A DNA stretch of 64,000 nucleotides, from positions 1 to 64,000 of the forward strand of contig NZ_JBOIUB010000008.1 in the NCBI RefSeq assembly GCF_050749885.1, given 5' to 3'. Positions within the stretch are counted from its first letter, which is position 1. Each line of letters begins with the position of its first letter. The position numbers and the translations under genes are program-made. This document shows, one piece after another, positions 28,065 to 36,252 of this stretch. The notes below the pieces were generated by a model. The model was not told the DNA's origin and searched no databases. It saw nothing but the letters and a program-made list of their open reading frames with translations. Source of the DNA: Zooshikella sp050749885 (lineage in GTDB: Bacteria; Pseudomonadota; Gammaproteobacteria; Pseudomonadales; Zooshikellaceae).

Positions 28065-28124
28065 TTAACGAAATCGTTATGCCTTAAAAAATAGCTTCAA
28101 TAACAGTGCTATATAGTTGCACTT

Positions 28125-28420
28125 CTGCAAAGTCTGTCAAACCACTTCCGAACACGCTGTGAATCCTTCCCTGGATGCTCAACTACCGCTTCCCTGCGGT
28201 AGATGGTTCTTCAGCGATTTACCATCCTTTGCCGTTTGTAACAAATATCGTTAATACTACAAACCAGTAATAACTGCGTTGAACCATTACCTTTCAGCCA
28301 AACATTGAAGGTTGCAGCGAAGTGAGTGATTGTTTGTGAAACACGTGCCAGGAGCACGGTAAGTAGTAGAGGCCAAGGATGGCCTTCTGCTACGGGTGAA
28401 CAAATGATTGCTGACTTCGT
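28125..28420. repeat. Structured intergenic repeat, copy A (hairpin array)
   Basis: Near-identical to 25804-26080, with the same hairpins, including CTACCGC-ttccct-GCGGTAG and a GGCC-aaggat-GGCC core within the longest stem. It marks the downstream end of the first copy of the tip-LRR module. Confidence 0.8.
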
Positions 28421-28432
28421 ATGACACTGAAT

Positions 28433-29785
28433 CTATAATTTCTTTCTATCATATACCCAGGCATCAATCTTCCTTAACTCCTCATGGGTATAGTGATCAG
28501 GCGGATAAAACTCTTTTATGTTTGGCCATACGGTGGGGTCTTCAGGTAGATCAGCATTTTCTGCATCTTCTAAATTGATTATGCGTATATTTTTTAGGTG
28601 GTACAAAGGTGAGATATCCTTAAGGGCAATATTTTCACTCAAATCCACTTCTTCCAACTGCTTTAGGTGCTTAATAGCAGAAATATCTATTAATAGCTTA
28701 CAATCTCTAAGTTGAAGCTTTTTTAAGTTTGGGAAGTGCTCAATACCATCTAATGAGGTTATTCTTGTGTTGGAAAGCGACAGTTCTTCAATCGTAGGAT
28801 GGGTCTGTGGTGGATCGATAACTTTTATAGGGTTGTTTTCCAAATCAACTTTTTTAAGCTGAGTGTTCTTTGGAAAAGCAATTTTTTCCATTCTACAACG
28901 GGTAGCAGAAATATCTTGTAATGAATCTGGAATATTTAACCCTATCTCTTTACATTTAGATGATCCGCCTGTACTTAATACTTTCAGTTTATTATTCTGT
29001 TTTAAGTTTAATGTGTGATTTAGATGACGCACACCTAAACTAAGATGAACCAGATTATTTGGTAATTTTTCAGGTAATGATGTTACTTCACTTCCAAGCA
29101 AGAGATACTCAATAGAGTCAGGTAATACATCACCTGGCACACTCTTAACCTTATTACGCATAAGGTCAAGGTATTTGAGTTTTGGCATGTTTTTTACTGA
29201 ACGAACATCTTTGATTCTGTTTCCACTTAATTTTAAATATTCTAATTTATCAAGATGTTCTATAGCTTCCAAGTTCATTAAACTTCGGTCATGATAACTT
29301 AGGTATTTTAAATCATCTACATCACTTAAAAATCTTAAATCGCTAACTTCCTTACCAAAAGTAAATATACTTAAATAAATAATACTTGATGGTAATCGCA
29401 AATTAGAAATACTACCATGTCTTGATCGAGATGTTAATTCAAGCATTTTAAGCCGTTTAACTTCAGTGAGATTTAAGCTATTAATAGCATCATTTAAATA
29501 AATAGAAATCATAACAATATTATTCTTATTAAAGACTGCACAATTTTCACAGCTTACTTCCGGTCTAACCATGTTATTATTTTGCTTAAACCTATCCCGA
29601 TACTCTCTTTCTGAGTAAAAATAAAATTCATTATAATCATCATTGTTATTTTTTTTATCAATCATATACCCTAGCTTTTTTAGTTGTTCTGACAATACTT
29701 TTTTTTCTAACTCAACATTTCCTGCACTATTAGCCGATGTCAAAAAGCTCGTTAACAAAGTAAAAATAGCCAATGCCTTTTTCAT
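28433..29785 (-). CDS. Exported leucine-rich-repeat protein 2, candidate immunity protein
   Basis: 450 residues with signal peptide MKKALAIFTLLTSFLTSANS and leucine-rich repeats throughout (LPSSIIYLSIF, LEYLKLSGNRIKDV, LKYLDLMRNKVKSV). The start lies 4 bases after the stop of the effector tip, so they are one transcriptional unit. The C-terminal half is almost the same as LRR protein 1. The N-terminal half is divergent, including insertions. A CENCAV motif near residue 75 matches CTNCAV in protein 1. Likely periplasmic. Immunity function is inference from gene order and export. Confidence 0.82.
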   Translation of the reverse strand: MKKALAIFTLLTSFLTSANSAGNVELEKKVLSEQLKKLGYMIDKKNNNDDYNEFYFYSEREYRDRFKQNNNMVRPEVSCENCAVFNKNNIVMISIYLNDAINSLNLTEVKRLKMLELTSRSRHGSISNLRLPSSIIYLSIFTFGKEVSDLRFLSDVDDLKYLSYHDRSLMNLEAIEHLDKLEYLKLSGNRIKDVRSVKNMPKLKYLDLMRNKVKSVPGDVLPDSIEYLLLGSEVTSLPEKLPNNLVHLSLGVRHLNHTLNLKQNNKLKVLSTGGSSKCKEIGLNIPDSLQDISATRCRMEKIAFPKNTQLKKVDLENNPIKVIDPPQTHPTIEELSLSNTRITSLDGIEHFPNLKKLQLRDCKLLIDISAIKHLKQLEEVDLSENIALKDISPLYHLKNIRIINLEDAENADLPEDPTVWPNIKEFYPPDHYTHEELRKIDAWVYDRKKL

Positions 29786-29789
29786 AGTC

Positions 29790-30380
29790 TTAATCTCGTT
29801 CTAGCGCACGCTCTTGTTTTTGTACTTTGGAGGACAGATCAATAATTTCCGCAAAGTATTCGCTCATTTTTATTTGACACTCAGGTATCCAGTGTATTTC
29901 TTTACCTAACCAAGGAACGGTATTCTCGCCAAACTCAGCTGGAGTAAATGAGCCGTGCTCCAATTGCCTGCGTGCATCAAAATAACGTCGGCCTGAGGTC
30001 ATACGGCGATCTTTATTATCAGGATCATTATCCAGCTCAACAATGCACTTGTAGTACTGAATGAGGTCTTCCACGGTAAATGCATCCACAGCTGTACGCG
30101 ACATACCATGAGGGCCATCGCCCAAAAACTTCATTACTTTTGGCATTTCTACAAACTGGTTAATTAACCCGTTAGTAAATTTGGCATTGTGCAAAGGCAC
30201 CACTGCTCGCCAGTTCAACCCAATCCATTCCAAACCATCCAGCGCTACGCTTGACCAACCTGTAATCAATACCTCTGCGTTATGTTGTAACTGCCTGAAC
30301 TCTAACTGACCACCGTAGGCTCCATGACTAAAATACTTTTTATGTTTCGTGTTTTTAAAGTGTTCCCACTCACTCCGCAG
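29790..30380 (-). CDS. C-terminal tip of the large effector, downstream of an in-frame TGA
   Basis: Open frame directly continuing the 30381-33629 gene in the same frame after its TGA, reading LRSEWEHFKNTKHKKYFSHGAYGGQLEFRQLQHNAEVLITGW... to a TAG at 29790. It has no ATG. The first possible starts are CTG immediately after the TGA and TTG at 30269. Total 196 residues. Contains WSSVALDGLEW and LNWRAVVPLHNAKFTNGL; no known fold is recognised. The continuity suggests it is the natural C-terminus of the large effector, split by a premature stop, by readthrough, or by a sequence error. Confidence 0.6.
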   Translation of the reverse strand: MRSEWEHFKNTKHKKYFSHGAYGGQLEFRQLQHNAEVLITGWSSVALDGLEWIGLNWRAVVPLHNAKFTNGLINQFVEMPKVMKFLGDGPHGMSRTAVDAFTVEDLIQYYKCIVELDNDPDNKDRRMTSGRRYFDARRQLEHGSFTPAEFGENTVPWLGKEIHWIPECQIKMSEYFAEIIDLSSKVQKQERALERD

Positions 30381-33300
30381 TCATTTAAACAGTTCAGGCT
30401 GATGTGCTCGGATCACGTCTTTAATTAAAGAAAAGACTGCCCATAATGAGCCTAGCACTAGTAAAAACCAGCCTATAGGGTTCGTGGCACTACCGAATAT
30501 AAACCCTACCGCCCGACTGACTAAACCGGCAATGCCTGCAACTCCTTGGGTGCCTGGAGCGGTAATTAACCAACCCGTTAATAACGATAAATTACCTACC
30601 GTATCGACCAAGTCACCTACCCATTGACTTATGGGTTGATCATCAACAGCGCCCTCAACCATGCTAGATGCTGCTGTTACGGTAGAAACCACTAAAAAAT
30701 ATACGGCAATTCGATTTAATGTTGCGTTAACCAAGGCCCGTTCAGAGACTAGTCCCAACTGTACACCTGCGCTATACAGCTTTAAACTGCTATCCGTTAA
30801 TGTCACCACATCATTAATTACTTGAAAGATAAACGGTATAAGCTCTTGTTCCTGTTGATTTCCCACATCATCCGTAAATACAGCACAGATATTTTGTAGG
30901 GCAAGGGTAAAGTTAAATATGGCAATGGTTGTGCGATACACCTTTACATAGGTCTTTTGCCGGGCAGCCCCCCATATCTGGTCATTAATATCCTTATCAT
31001 TGTGTAGTGCTGCAGCAATATCTTTATCTGTTACAACCTTATGCCCCATATTAAAAAAAGCTGCGCCCGCTTTTTTAATCAGGAATTTCTTACTATTGTC
31101 ATTTTCATATCCTTGCACACCAAAAAAACGAAATAATCCCACAAATAAGCGTAAATGATGAATATTTCTCCCTGCCCCTTGAATATTGACTTTTCTGGCA
31201 ACATACGCGGAGTACACATTAAGGAAGACCATAGCAACATTAGGTGGACCAGGGATATTATGAAATAATGTGTTTGCTGTATCTTTGTAACTATCCTTGT
31301 ACCATTGAAAAACCGTATCAACTGCAAAGGTTATTCTTTGTTGTTCATTTCTTTTTAAATATAACTCTTTCCCCTTTTTTAAGAACGCTCCTAATTCATC
31401 AGGCCAAATATCATACTGTTTGTCTTTTATTGAAATTACTGGATGAATTTTGGATGCATCTCCATTATTTAACTCACTACTAACCATGTTCTCCCACTCA
31501 TCCAGCACTTCCCCAATACTGTCATGGTTAATAAGATACGTCAGGAAGCTATCACACTCGGTTGTTTCGATATCACCCTGTACACAGGAATCAGCCAAAA
31601 TCGCATAACCTTTCGCGATGGTGTAGTAAATATGATGCCAAAAGGGTTCACTCAGTGTATAAGGTCCATGCAGGGGGCCATGTTCTTGGCAGTAATCCTG
31701 ATAAAACTTTATTTCCTGAGCAAACGCTGGGTCTCGTAATTCTTTTAACAACGCTTTTGCGGCTGCATTCATTTTATCCTGAAAATACTGCAAACACGGT
31801 AAATCATCTCTTGGATTACCCTGATGATCTAAGACAGGTAATGCCCTTCCTGTTTCATAACTAAAATAAATTTGGTTTTTTACAATTTCAGCCATTTTTT
31901 TCAAACTGAAATGCAACGTGTACAAGCTGCCTAGATATTTTGGGTTATCATGTGGTTTTTTAGGAAACAGCACCTGATACTCAGCCAAACTCGACATCAT
32001 ATTTAAGCGCGTTGCTGATTCTATAAATGGCTTACTGTGCAAACGAAATAACTCGGCAGCATCAAAGTAATCAGCAATCTTTTGACAAATACGACGATCC
32101 CACTCAGGCAAGGTGGTATGTAATGAAATATCCGCAATTGGGCTTAGGGTATCGGCATGCACTAAATGGTCAAGAGGCTTGCCTTTCCAGGCCACTGTGT
32201 GTGGGTCACTCCCTTCTAACTGGGGCGCCTGTAATGTCGTTAAACGAGTTAAATCTCCTGTAACTAATGGTCCACGATCAATCGGATACAGCAACATGCC
32301 ATAGGTTTTTTCAAGTAAAAAGTGACGTACAATAATATCGTCATTTATAGCGCGATCAGTACCACCAGCCGCTTGATTGGCTTTTTGATATTCTGCCATC
32401 ATGGCGTCAATTGATGTCTCAGTAAAACCCTGTTCCATCAGGTTGGCGATGATTTGCTCTTCTGTTGATTGAATACCACATGATTGCAAATCAACATCAG
32501 AGACACAGTGTGTGGCAAGCCATTCGGAATTCTCAAACTGTTTACTAACATCTTCCAAAGAAGACATTTGCGGTTTGGCTTTAACCGTAAACTGGGGTTC
32601 GACTGACAAACTTTGCCGTTGTGCATTGATCAAACAGAAGCGCTTTTGATTATCCAACAATAGACTACTACTGATGTAACCCTCACCATCAATAATTCCA
32701 ATACCAATAGGCAACATGACCTGCTGTTCTGCAAATGTATTGTCTGGATCAGGCGTTAACGCTTCTGGGTTATCATCGTCATATTGCCAGTAAATAACAT
32801 AACCATGCTGGACCAGTTTATTATTATCACGATAACGTAGCCGAACACGAACCCCAGGCTCTTCGATATACACAACATCCGCTTTATTTAAGCGTTTAGG
32901 TCCATTTTTGACGTCATTTTGGCGAGCCGCAGACCAACTAATCAACGCATGCTGTTCATTAAATTCTGCAGGAATTTCACAATGAGGGTAAAGGTCGGGG
33001 GCTTTATGACAATCATTGGAGACTAACGTAAATATCCGTTCAATCTCCTGATAGGTTTCTGCTTCTTCCGTCTTGAGTCTTTCCAGATCATTATTAAAGC
33101 GCTCGATATGGCTTAAAAACACCGAAGCAACCATTGCAAAACCACGCTTATCACCTATATTCTCGGTGTTTTGTTCCTTTTGTTTCGATTCGCTGAATTG
33201 TTTGGCAGCCCACTGTATCGTACTGATTTTATCCTGATAACATTTCCACAAACGGTTATAGGCTTTCAGGGCACGATGTACCTTCTCTTCCTGACCAGGT

Positions 33301-33629
33301 ACATGAATTTTATTTAAGCCTGCCGCACTGATAATACCTTTATTAGCAAAGTAATCCTGAATATTTTGCCAAGCTTGCCTGACTTCCTCATCATCCAGCT
33401 TCACTTTTTGGTCCAACTGATCAGCCCGTTCAGCAAAGACATTGGCATGTGCATCCAGCCGACCTTTAGCACGACGCATGGCGAGATGAGCCTGATATTT
33501 TTCCTGCTCAGTTGAATTGGGATCCTTATAAACCAGTTCATGTTGACGATACTCATGAGCAAGATCAATGATCATGCGCTCATAGTCATTCAAATGAACA
33601 GGTTTAGTGTATTGCTGAGGTGATGACAT
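30381..33629 (-). CDS. Large membrane-inserting T6SS effector candidate, VasX-like
   Basis: 1082 residues. The N-terminal about 200 are charged and helical, and about 235-340 have a beta-rich stretch (VRLRYRDNNKLVQHGYVIYWQY). A long middle follows, including TEEQIIANLMEQGFTETSIDAMM. The C-terminus has four or more hydrophobic segments from about 915 to 1076, ending NPIGWFLLVLGSLWAVFSLIKDVI. Length and architecture match VasX-type effectors, with a soluble head and C-terminal membrane segments that disrupt target inner membranes. It is in an operon after LysM and MIX-like genes, the usual loading partners. The stop at 30381 is followed in frame by 196 more open codons. VasX-like assignment is by architecture, not residue identity. 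Confidence 0.72.
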   Translation of the reverse strand: MSSPQQYTKPVHLNDYERMIIDLAHEYRQHELVYKDPNSTEQEKYQAHLAMRRAKGRLDAHANVFAERADQLDQKVKLDDEEVRQAWQNIQDYFANKGIISAAGLNKIHVPGQEEKVHRALKAYNRLWKCYQDKISTIQWAAKQFSESKQKEQNTENIGDKRGFAMVASVFLSHIERFNNDLERLKTEEAETYQEIERIFTLVSNDCHKAPDLYPHCEIPAEFNEQHALISWSAARQNDVKNGPKRLNKADVVYIEEPGVRVRLRYRDNNKLVQHGYVIYWQYDDDNPEALTPDPDNTFAEQQVMLPIGIGIIDGEGYISSSLLLDNQKRFCLINAQRQSLSVEPQFTVKAKPQMSSLEDVSKQFENSEWLATHCVSDVDLQSCGIQSTEEQIIANLMEQGFTETSIDAMMAEYQKANQAAGGTDRAINDDIIVRHFLLEKTYGMLLYPIDRGPLVTGDLTRLTTLQAPQLEGSDPHTVAWKGKPLDHLVHADTLSPIADISLHTTLPEWDRRICQKIADYFDAAELFRLHSKPFIESATRLNMMSSLAEYQVLFPKKPHDNPKYLGSLYTLHFSLKKMAEIVKNQIYFSYETGRALPVLDHQGNPRDDLPCLQYFQDKMNAAAKALLKELRDPAFAQEIKFYQDYCQEHGPLHGPYTLSEPFWHHIYYTIAKGYAILADSCVQGDIETTECDSFLTYLINHDSIGEVLDEWENMVSSELNNGDASKIHPVISIKDKQYDIWPDELGAFLKKGKELYLKRNEQQRITFAVDTVFQWYKDSYKDTANTLFHNIPGPPNVAMVFLNVYSAYVARKVNIQGAGRNIHHLRLFVGLFRFFGVQGYENDNSKKFLIKKAGAAFFNMGHKVVTDKDIAAALHNDKDINDQIWGAARQKTYVKVYRTTIAIFNFTLALQNICAVFTDDVGNQQEQELIPFIFQVINDVVTLTDSSLKLYSAGVQLGLVSERALVNATLNRIAVYFLVVSTVTAASSMVEGAVDDQPISQWVGDLVDTVGNLSLLTGWLITAPGTQGVAGIAGLVSRAVGFIFGSATNPIGWFLLVLGSLWAVFSLIKDVIRAHQPELFK

Positions 33630-33651
33630 AACATACTTACCGTATCGACTG

Positions 33652-34356
33652 CTAGGCTGATTGAACTAACTCAGACTGCCAATTTTGAGCAGCCATCAGC
33701 TTTTGATCCCGCTTAAAGGCTTTGACAGCACTTATTTGCTGATCTGACTGTTGATAGTCAGATTTGTGAACAGGGTAACCACGGTTTTTTAACATAGCCA
33801 TGTGTCCTTGCGGGGTATCATGCGGAGGCATAAAGCCAAACTTAACCACTTGGGTTAGCTGGTAACGGGGTAATGACGTATAAGGAGAAAAATAGAGTAC
33901 CCCAAAGGTAGCTTGTACGGGTATTTGCTGCTCAGCAATGCCTTCATCATCAGTTTGCCCTTGCAAGATAATGGGGCGTTCAAGCTGGTTATTTTCCAGT
34001 GTCAGCTCATGCTCACCCTCTGCTAATTTCCCTGGCTTTATTTCTAAGGTATATGGCATGTTCGGTAAGACTTCCCCGTTTTGCCGCTTTAACTGAACAG
34101 ACATGAATACATTGGCCCGTTTCACCACAAATGTATTCCGTTGCTCCATGACAGCCTGTTGCTTTTTATCTTGCACAGGAATAAACAGCTCATCCCCAGT
34201 CAATAATCGATTAGGGTCAGGTCGATTAGCACGCAAAGTTGCATTTTTTTCATGCTGATAAATCGGTTGCCAATGTCCCAACTTGTAGCACTTGGCTAAC
34301 ATAATTAAGCATTCGCCGGGTTTAACGGTATGTTTAGTTAGCGTGATCTTTGTCAT
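33652..34356 (-). CDS. LysM-domain protein in the T6SS effector operon
   Basis: 234 residues. An N-terminal LysM-type domain (HTVKPGECLIMLAKCYKL...TGDELFIPVQ, residues about 8-62) is followed by a beta-sandwich (VFMSVQLKRQNGEVLPNMPYTLEI...DDEGIAEQQIPV). Its C-terminal part has HKSDYQQSDQQISAVKAFKRDQKL. Such LysM proteins sit beside T6SS effectors and are thought to be spike-loading or cargo-structuring components. No signal peptide. It starts 45 bases after the upstream gene and ends 22 before the large effector. Confidence 0.8.
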   Translation of the reverse strand: MTKITLTKHTVKPGECLIMLAKCYKLGHWQPIYQHEKNATLRANRPDPNRLLTGDELFIPVQDKKQQAVMEQRNTFVVKRANVFMSVQLKRQNGEVLPNMPYTLEIKPGKLAEGEHELTLENNQLERPIILQGQTDDEGIAEQQIPVQATFGVLYFSPYTSLPRYQLTQVVKFGFMPPHDTPQGHMAMLKNRGYPVHKSDYQQSDQQISAVKAFKRDQKLMAAQNWQSELVQSA

Positions 34357-34401
34357 AAGATTGCTTAATTTGAAATATACCTTTTACTATGCATATAAGC
34401 G

Positions 34402-35790
34402 TTAAGCTGGTGTTGTGTTTTTGTCAGGAGACGCGGCAGCTTGTGGTAACCACTCTTCTTCAAGCTGAGGGAAGTCAACAGATACAACATCCAGCGCTGG
34501 AATACCTTCAAGCTTGGCATACCCTTGACTATTTAATTGCCCAGAAAGCTTACGACCATCTTTTAACAACACGTCATACGTTTCGTTTGGCACTGGTGTG
34601 CCTTCCTCGTCCAGCAGCTCTAACTCAAGCCAAGTGGCGGCTTTTAAATACACGACGGGTATTTTATCGGCCCGTTTTCGGTCTAAATATTTCGCAGGAA
34701 TAATCCGGGAGTCTATATAAGGAATGATGGCATCCGTGTTTTGATCCAATAATGCGGGTGCAATAGGACCAACGGGCCCTTCTGTTAAATCAAACCCTTT
34801 GCTGTTTTCATAAACCGTGACACTATCAATCGATGTCGCCTGTTTATCCAGCTCTGCTGGACTGCTTTCAAACTTATCAATAGCCTCCCAGCTCAGCTGA
34901 TTATTTCTAAAAAGAATTTTTATCCCATTATTACCTTGCTGCACTTCACCATTAAGTTTATAAGGTATCCATATAGTGTCGTAAGCTGTACCAAGAGCCT
35001 GGCGTTTAGCCGTTTGGTTATCAACCACTTTGCTATTACGAGTTTGACGGTAGTACTGCAGGTGTGTATCGCGGTAAGTTTGGTTTTTACTGACTTCTAA
35101 CTCCCGCCATAGTTTATTTTTCCAAAACACATAAACCCACCCTCCTTCTTGAAGGATATCCGACTCTGGACGGATTTTTTTCTCAGTAATGTAGCCCAAA
35201 GGTTTAACGGGAATAATAATTGTGTCCCAAGGTGTTTTTTCAGTCTCTTTGGGTACTGGGTGAAGTTGCTGAATAAGTGGTAGATAAAGAGGCGGTTCAC
35301 CACGACTATGCATTGCAATGCGAATACCCAGCTCTCGGGGAACATTCTGGATATGTTGAAATTCAACCAGACTGCGGTACCGTTCACCATCTTTAAAATG
35401 TGTAGCAGCCGCTTTTAACTCAAGTCCTTGCTCACTGTCTTTATCAACCCCTAAATACAACCGTTGCGTACTATTATGCTGAACACCTGCTACTTCAACC
35501 ACAACCTTATAATTCAAGTCAGGAGTGGTATCTGGAGGAAGAACTGGGGGCACCACACGATCAAGAATGGGTGGCACTTTCTCACGAATAACATATGGCA
35601 GCAGGGGATTACCCATATCCACTTGCTCCATACTCCGCACATCATCCCATACTGAGGTACCTAATTCAGGGTCACCATAAACCGACATCGTTTGATCAGG
35701 TTCCCAGTAGCGGTCTTGTGTAATGTCGTAGGAAGGATCTTCCTTCATTCGCTCGCTGAAAGGCCGTACATCAATTGGCTTAAAACGCAT
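34402..35790 (-). CDS. MIX-like/T6SS effector-associated protein, first gene of the operon
   Basis: 462 residues. The middle segment (ILQEGGWVYVFWKNKLWRELEV) resembles the MIX-type motif of T6SS effector and adaptor proteins (hRxGhhYhhh then LWREL). The C-terminal domain (WLELELLDEEGTPVPNETYDVLLKDGRKLSGQLNSQGYAKLEGI) is the carboxypeptidase-regulatory-like sandwich common in T6SS cargo proteins. The N-terminus is proline-rich (VPPILDRVVPPVLPP). No signal peptide. It heads the minus-strand run MIX-like - LysM - VasX-like - tip - LRR. Its likely role is docking or delivery of the large effector. Exact family uncertain. Confidence 0.7.
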   Translation of the reverse strand: MRFKPIDVRPFSERMKEDPSYDITQDRYWEPDQTMSVYGDPELGTSVWDDVRSMEQVDMGNPLLPYVIREKVPPILDRVVPPVLPPDTTPDLNYKVVVEVAGVQHNSTQRLYLGVDKDSEQGLELKAAATHFKDGERYRSLVEFQHIQNVPRELGIRIAMHSRGEPPLYLPLIQQLHPVPKETEKTPWDTIIIPVKPLGYITEKKIRPESDILQEGGWVYVFWKNKLWRELEVSKNQTYRDTHLQYYRQTRNSKVVDNQTAKRQALGTAYDTIWIPYKLNGEVQQGNNGIKILFRNNQLSWEAIDKFESSPAELDKQATSIDSVTVYENSKGFDLTEGPVGPIAPALLDQNTDAIIPYIDSRIIPAKYLDRKRADKIPVVYLKAATWLELELLDEEGTPVPNETYDVLLKDGRKLSGQLNSQGYAKLEGIPALDVVSVDFPQLEEEWLPQAAASPDKNTTPA

Positions 35791-36016
35791 TACCCATAAT
35801 CCTGCAACTGTATTCCTTCTTGTTACCCAATGATATTGCTAAGCATTGCTTAACACTGCTTCGTATTACTTAGTCAGGTAACCATTCATTTTACATGGGT
35901 ATTTTAAATGTATTTGTAAATAGTCTTATATAAGTGCTTCACAAAATTAAGCCAGATAAACAGGTATCTACATTTATACCAAAAATGTTGCCGAATTTAC
36001 GTATACATTATAATGT

Positions 36017-36108
36017 TTTTCTCATAATTACATAAAAGCAACTTGCTTTTGCACAAATACTACAGTTCCCTCTTTAGTATCACTAAAGCTATTCGAATAA
36101 TACTAATC
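36017..36108 (+). repeat. Right direct repeat of the island, orphan vgrG-leader copy
   Basis: About 70% identical to the vgrG leader at 18225-18315, in the same orientation, but followed by no vgrG. It lies upstream of the minus-strand effector operon, pointing away from it. Either a remnant left by a deleted vgrG or the second boundary of an inserted island. Confidence 0.6.
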
Positions 36109-36142
36109 TGGTTGTTTTAATACTGAATATTTTTTATTTAGT

Positions 36143-36226
36143 GCACCTCTAAAAGTTTTTTATACACTGCATTCCTCTGTGCAGTGTTTTCTTGCTCTCA
36201 CAAAAAATGACTATTTTTAGAGGTGC
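36143..36226. repeat. Nested inverted repeats (cruciform-like)
   Basis: Outer 12-bp arms GCACCTCTAAAA (36143-36154) and TTTTAGAGGTGC (36215-36226) enclose an inner 8-bp hairpin ACACTGCA...TGCAGTGT (36164-36187). A T-rich tract follows on the plus strand. It may be a strong terminator or a small non-autonomous mobile element. Confidence 0.65.
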
Positions 36227-36252
36227 TCTTTTATTTATTCTCAATTAAACTT

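Noticed and set aside
18346..35790. A complete T6SS locus
   Set aside because: No tss/hcp/clpV/baseplate genes are present. Only spike, effectors and partners are seen.
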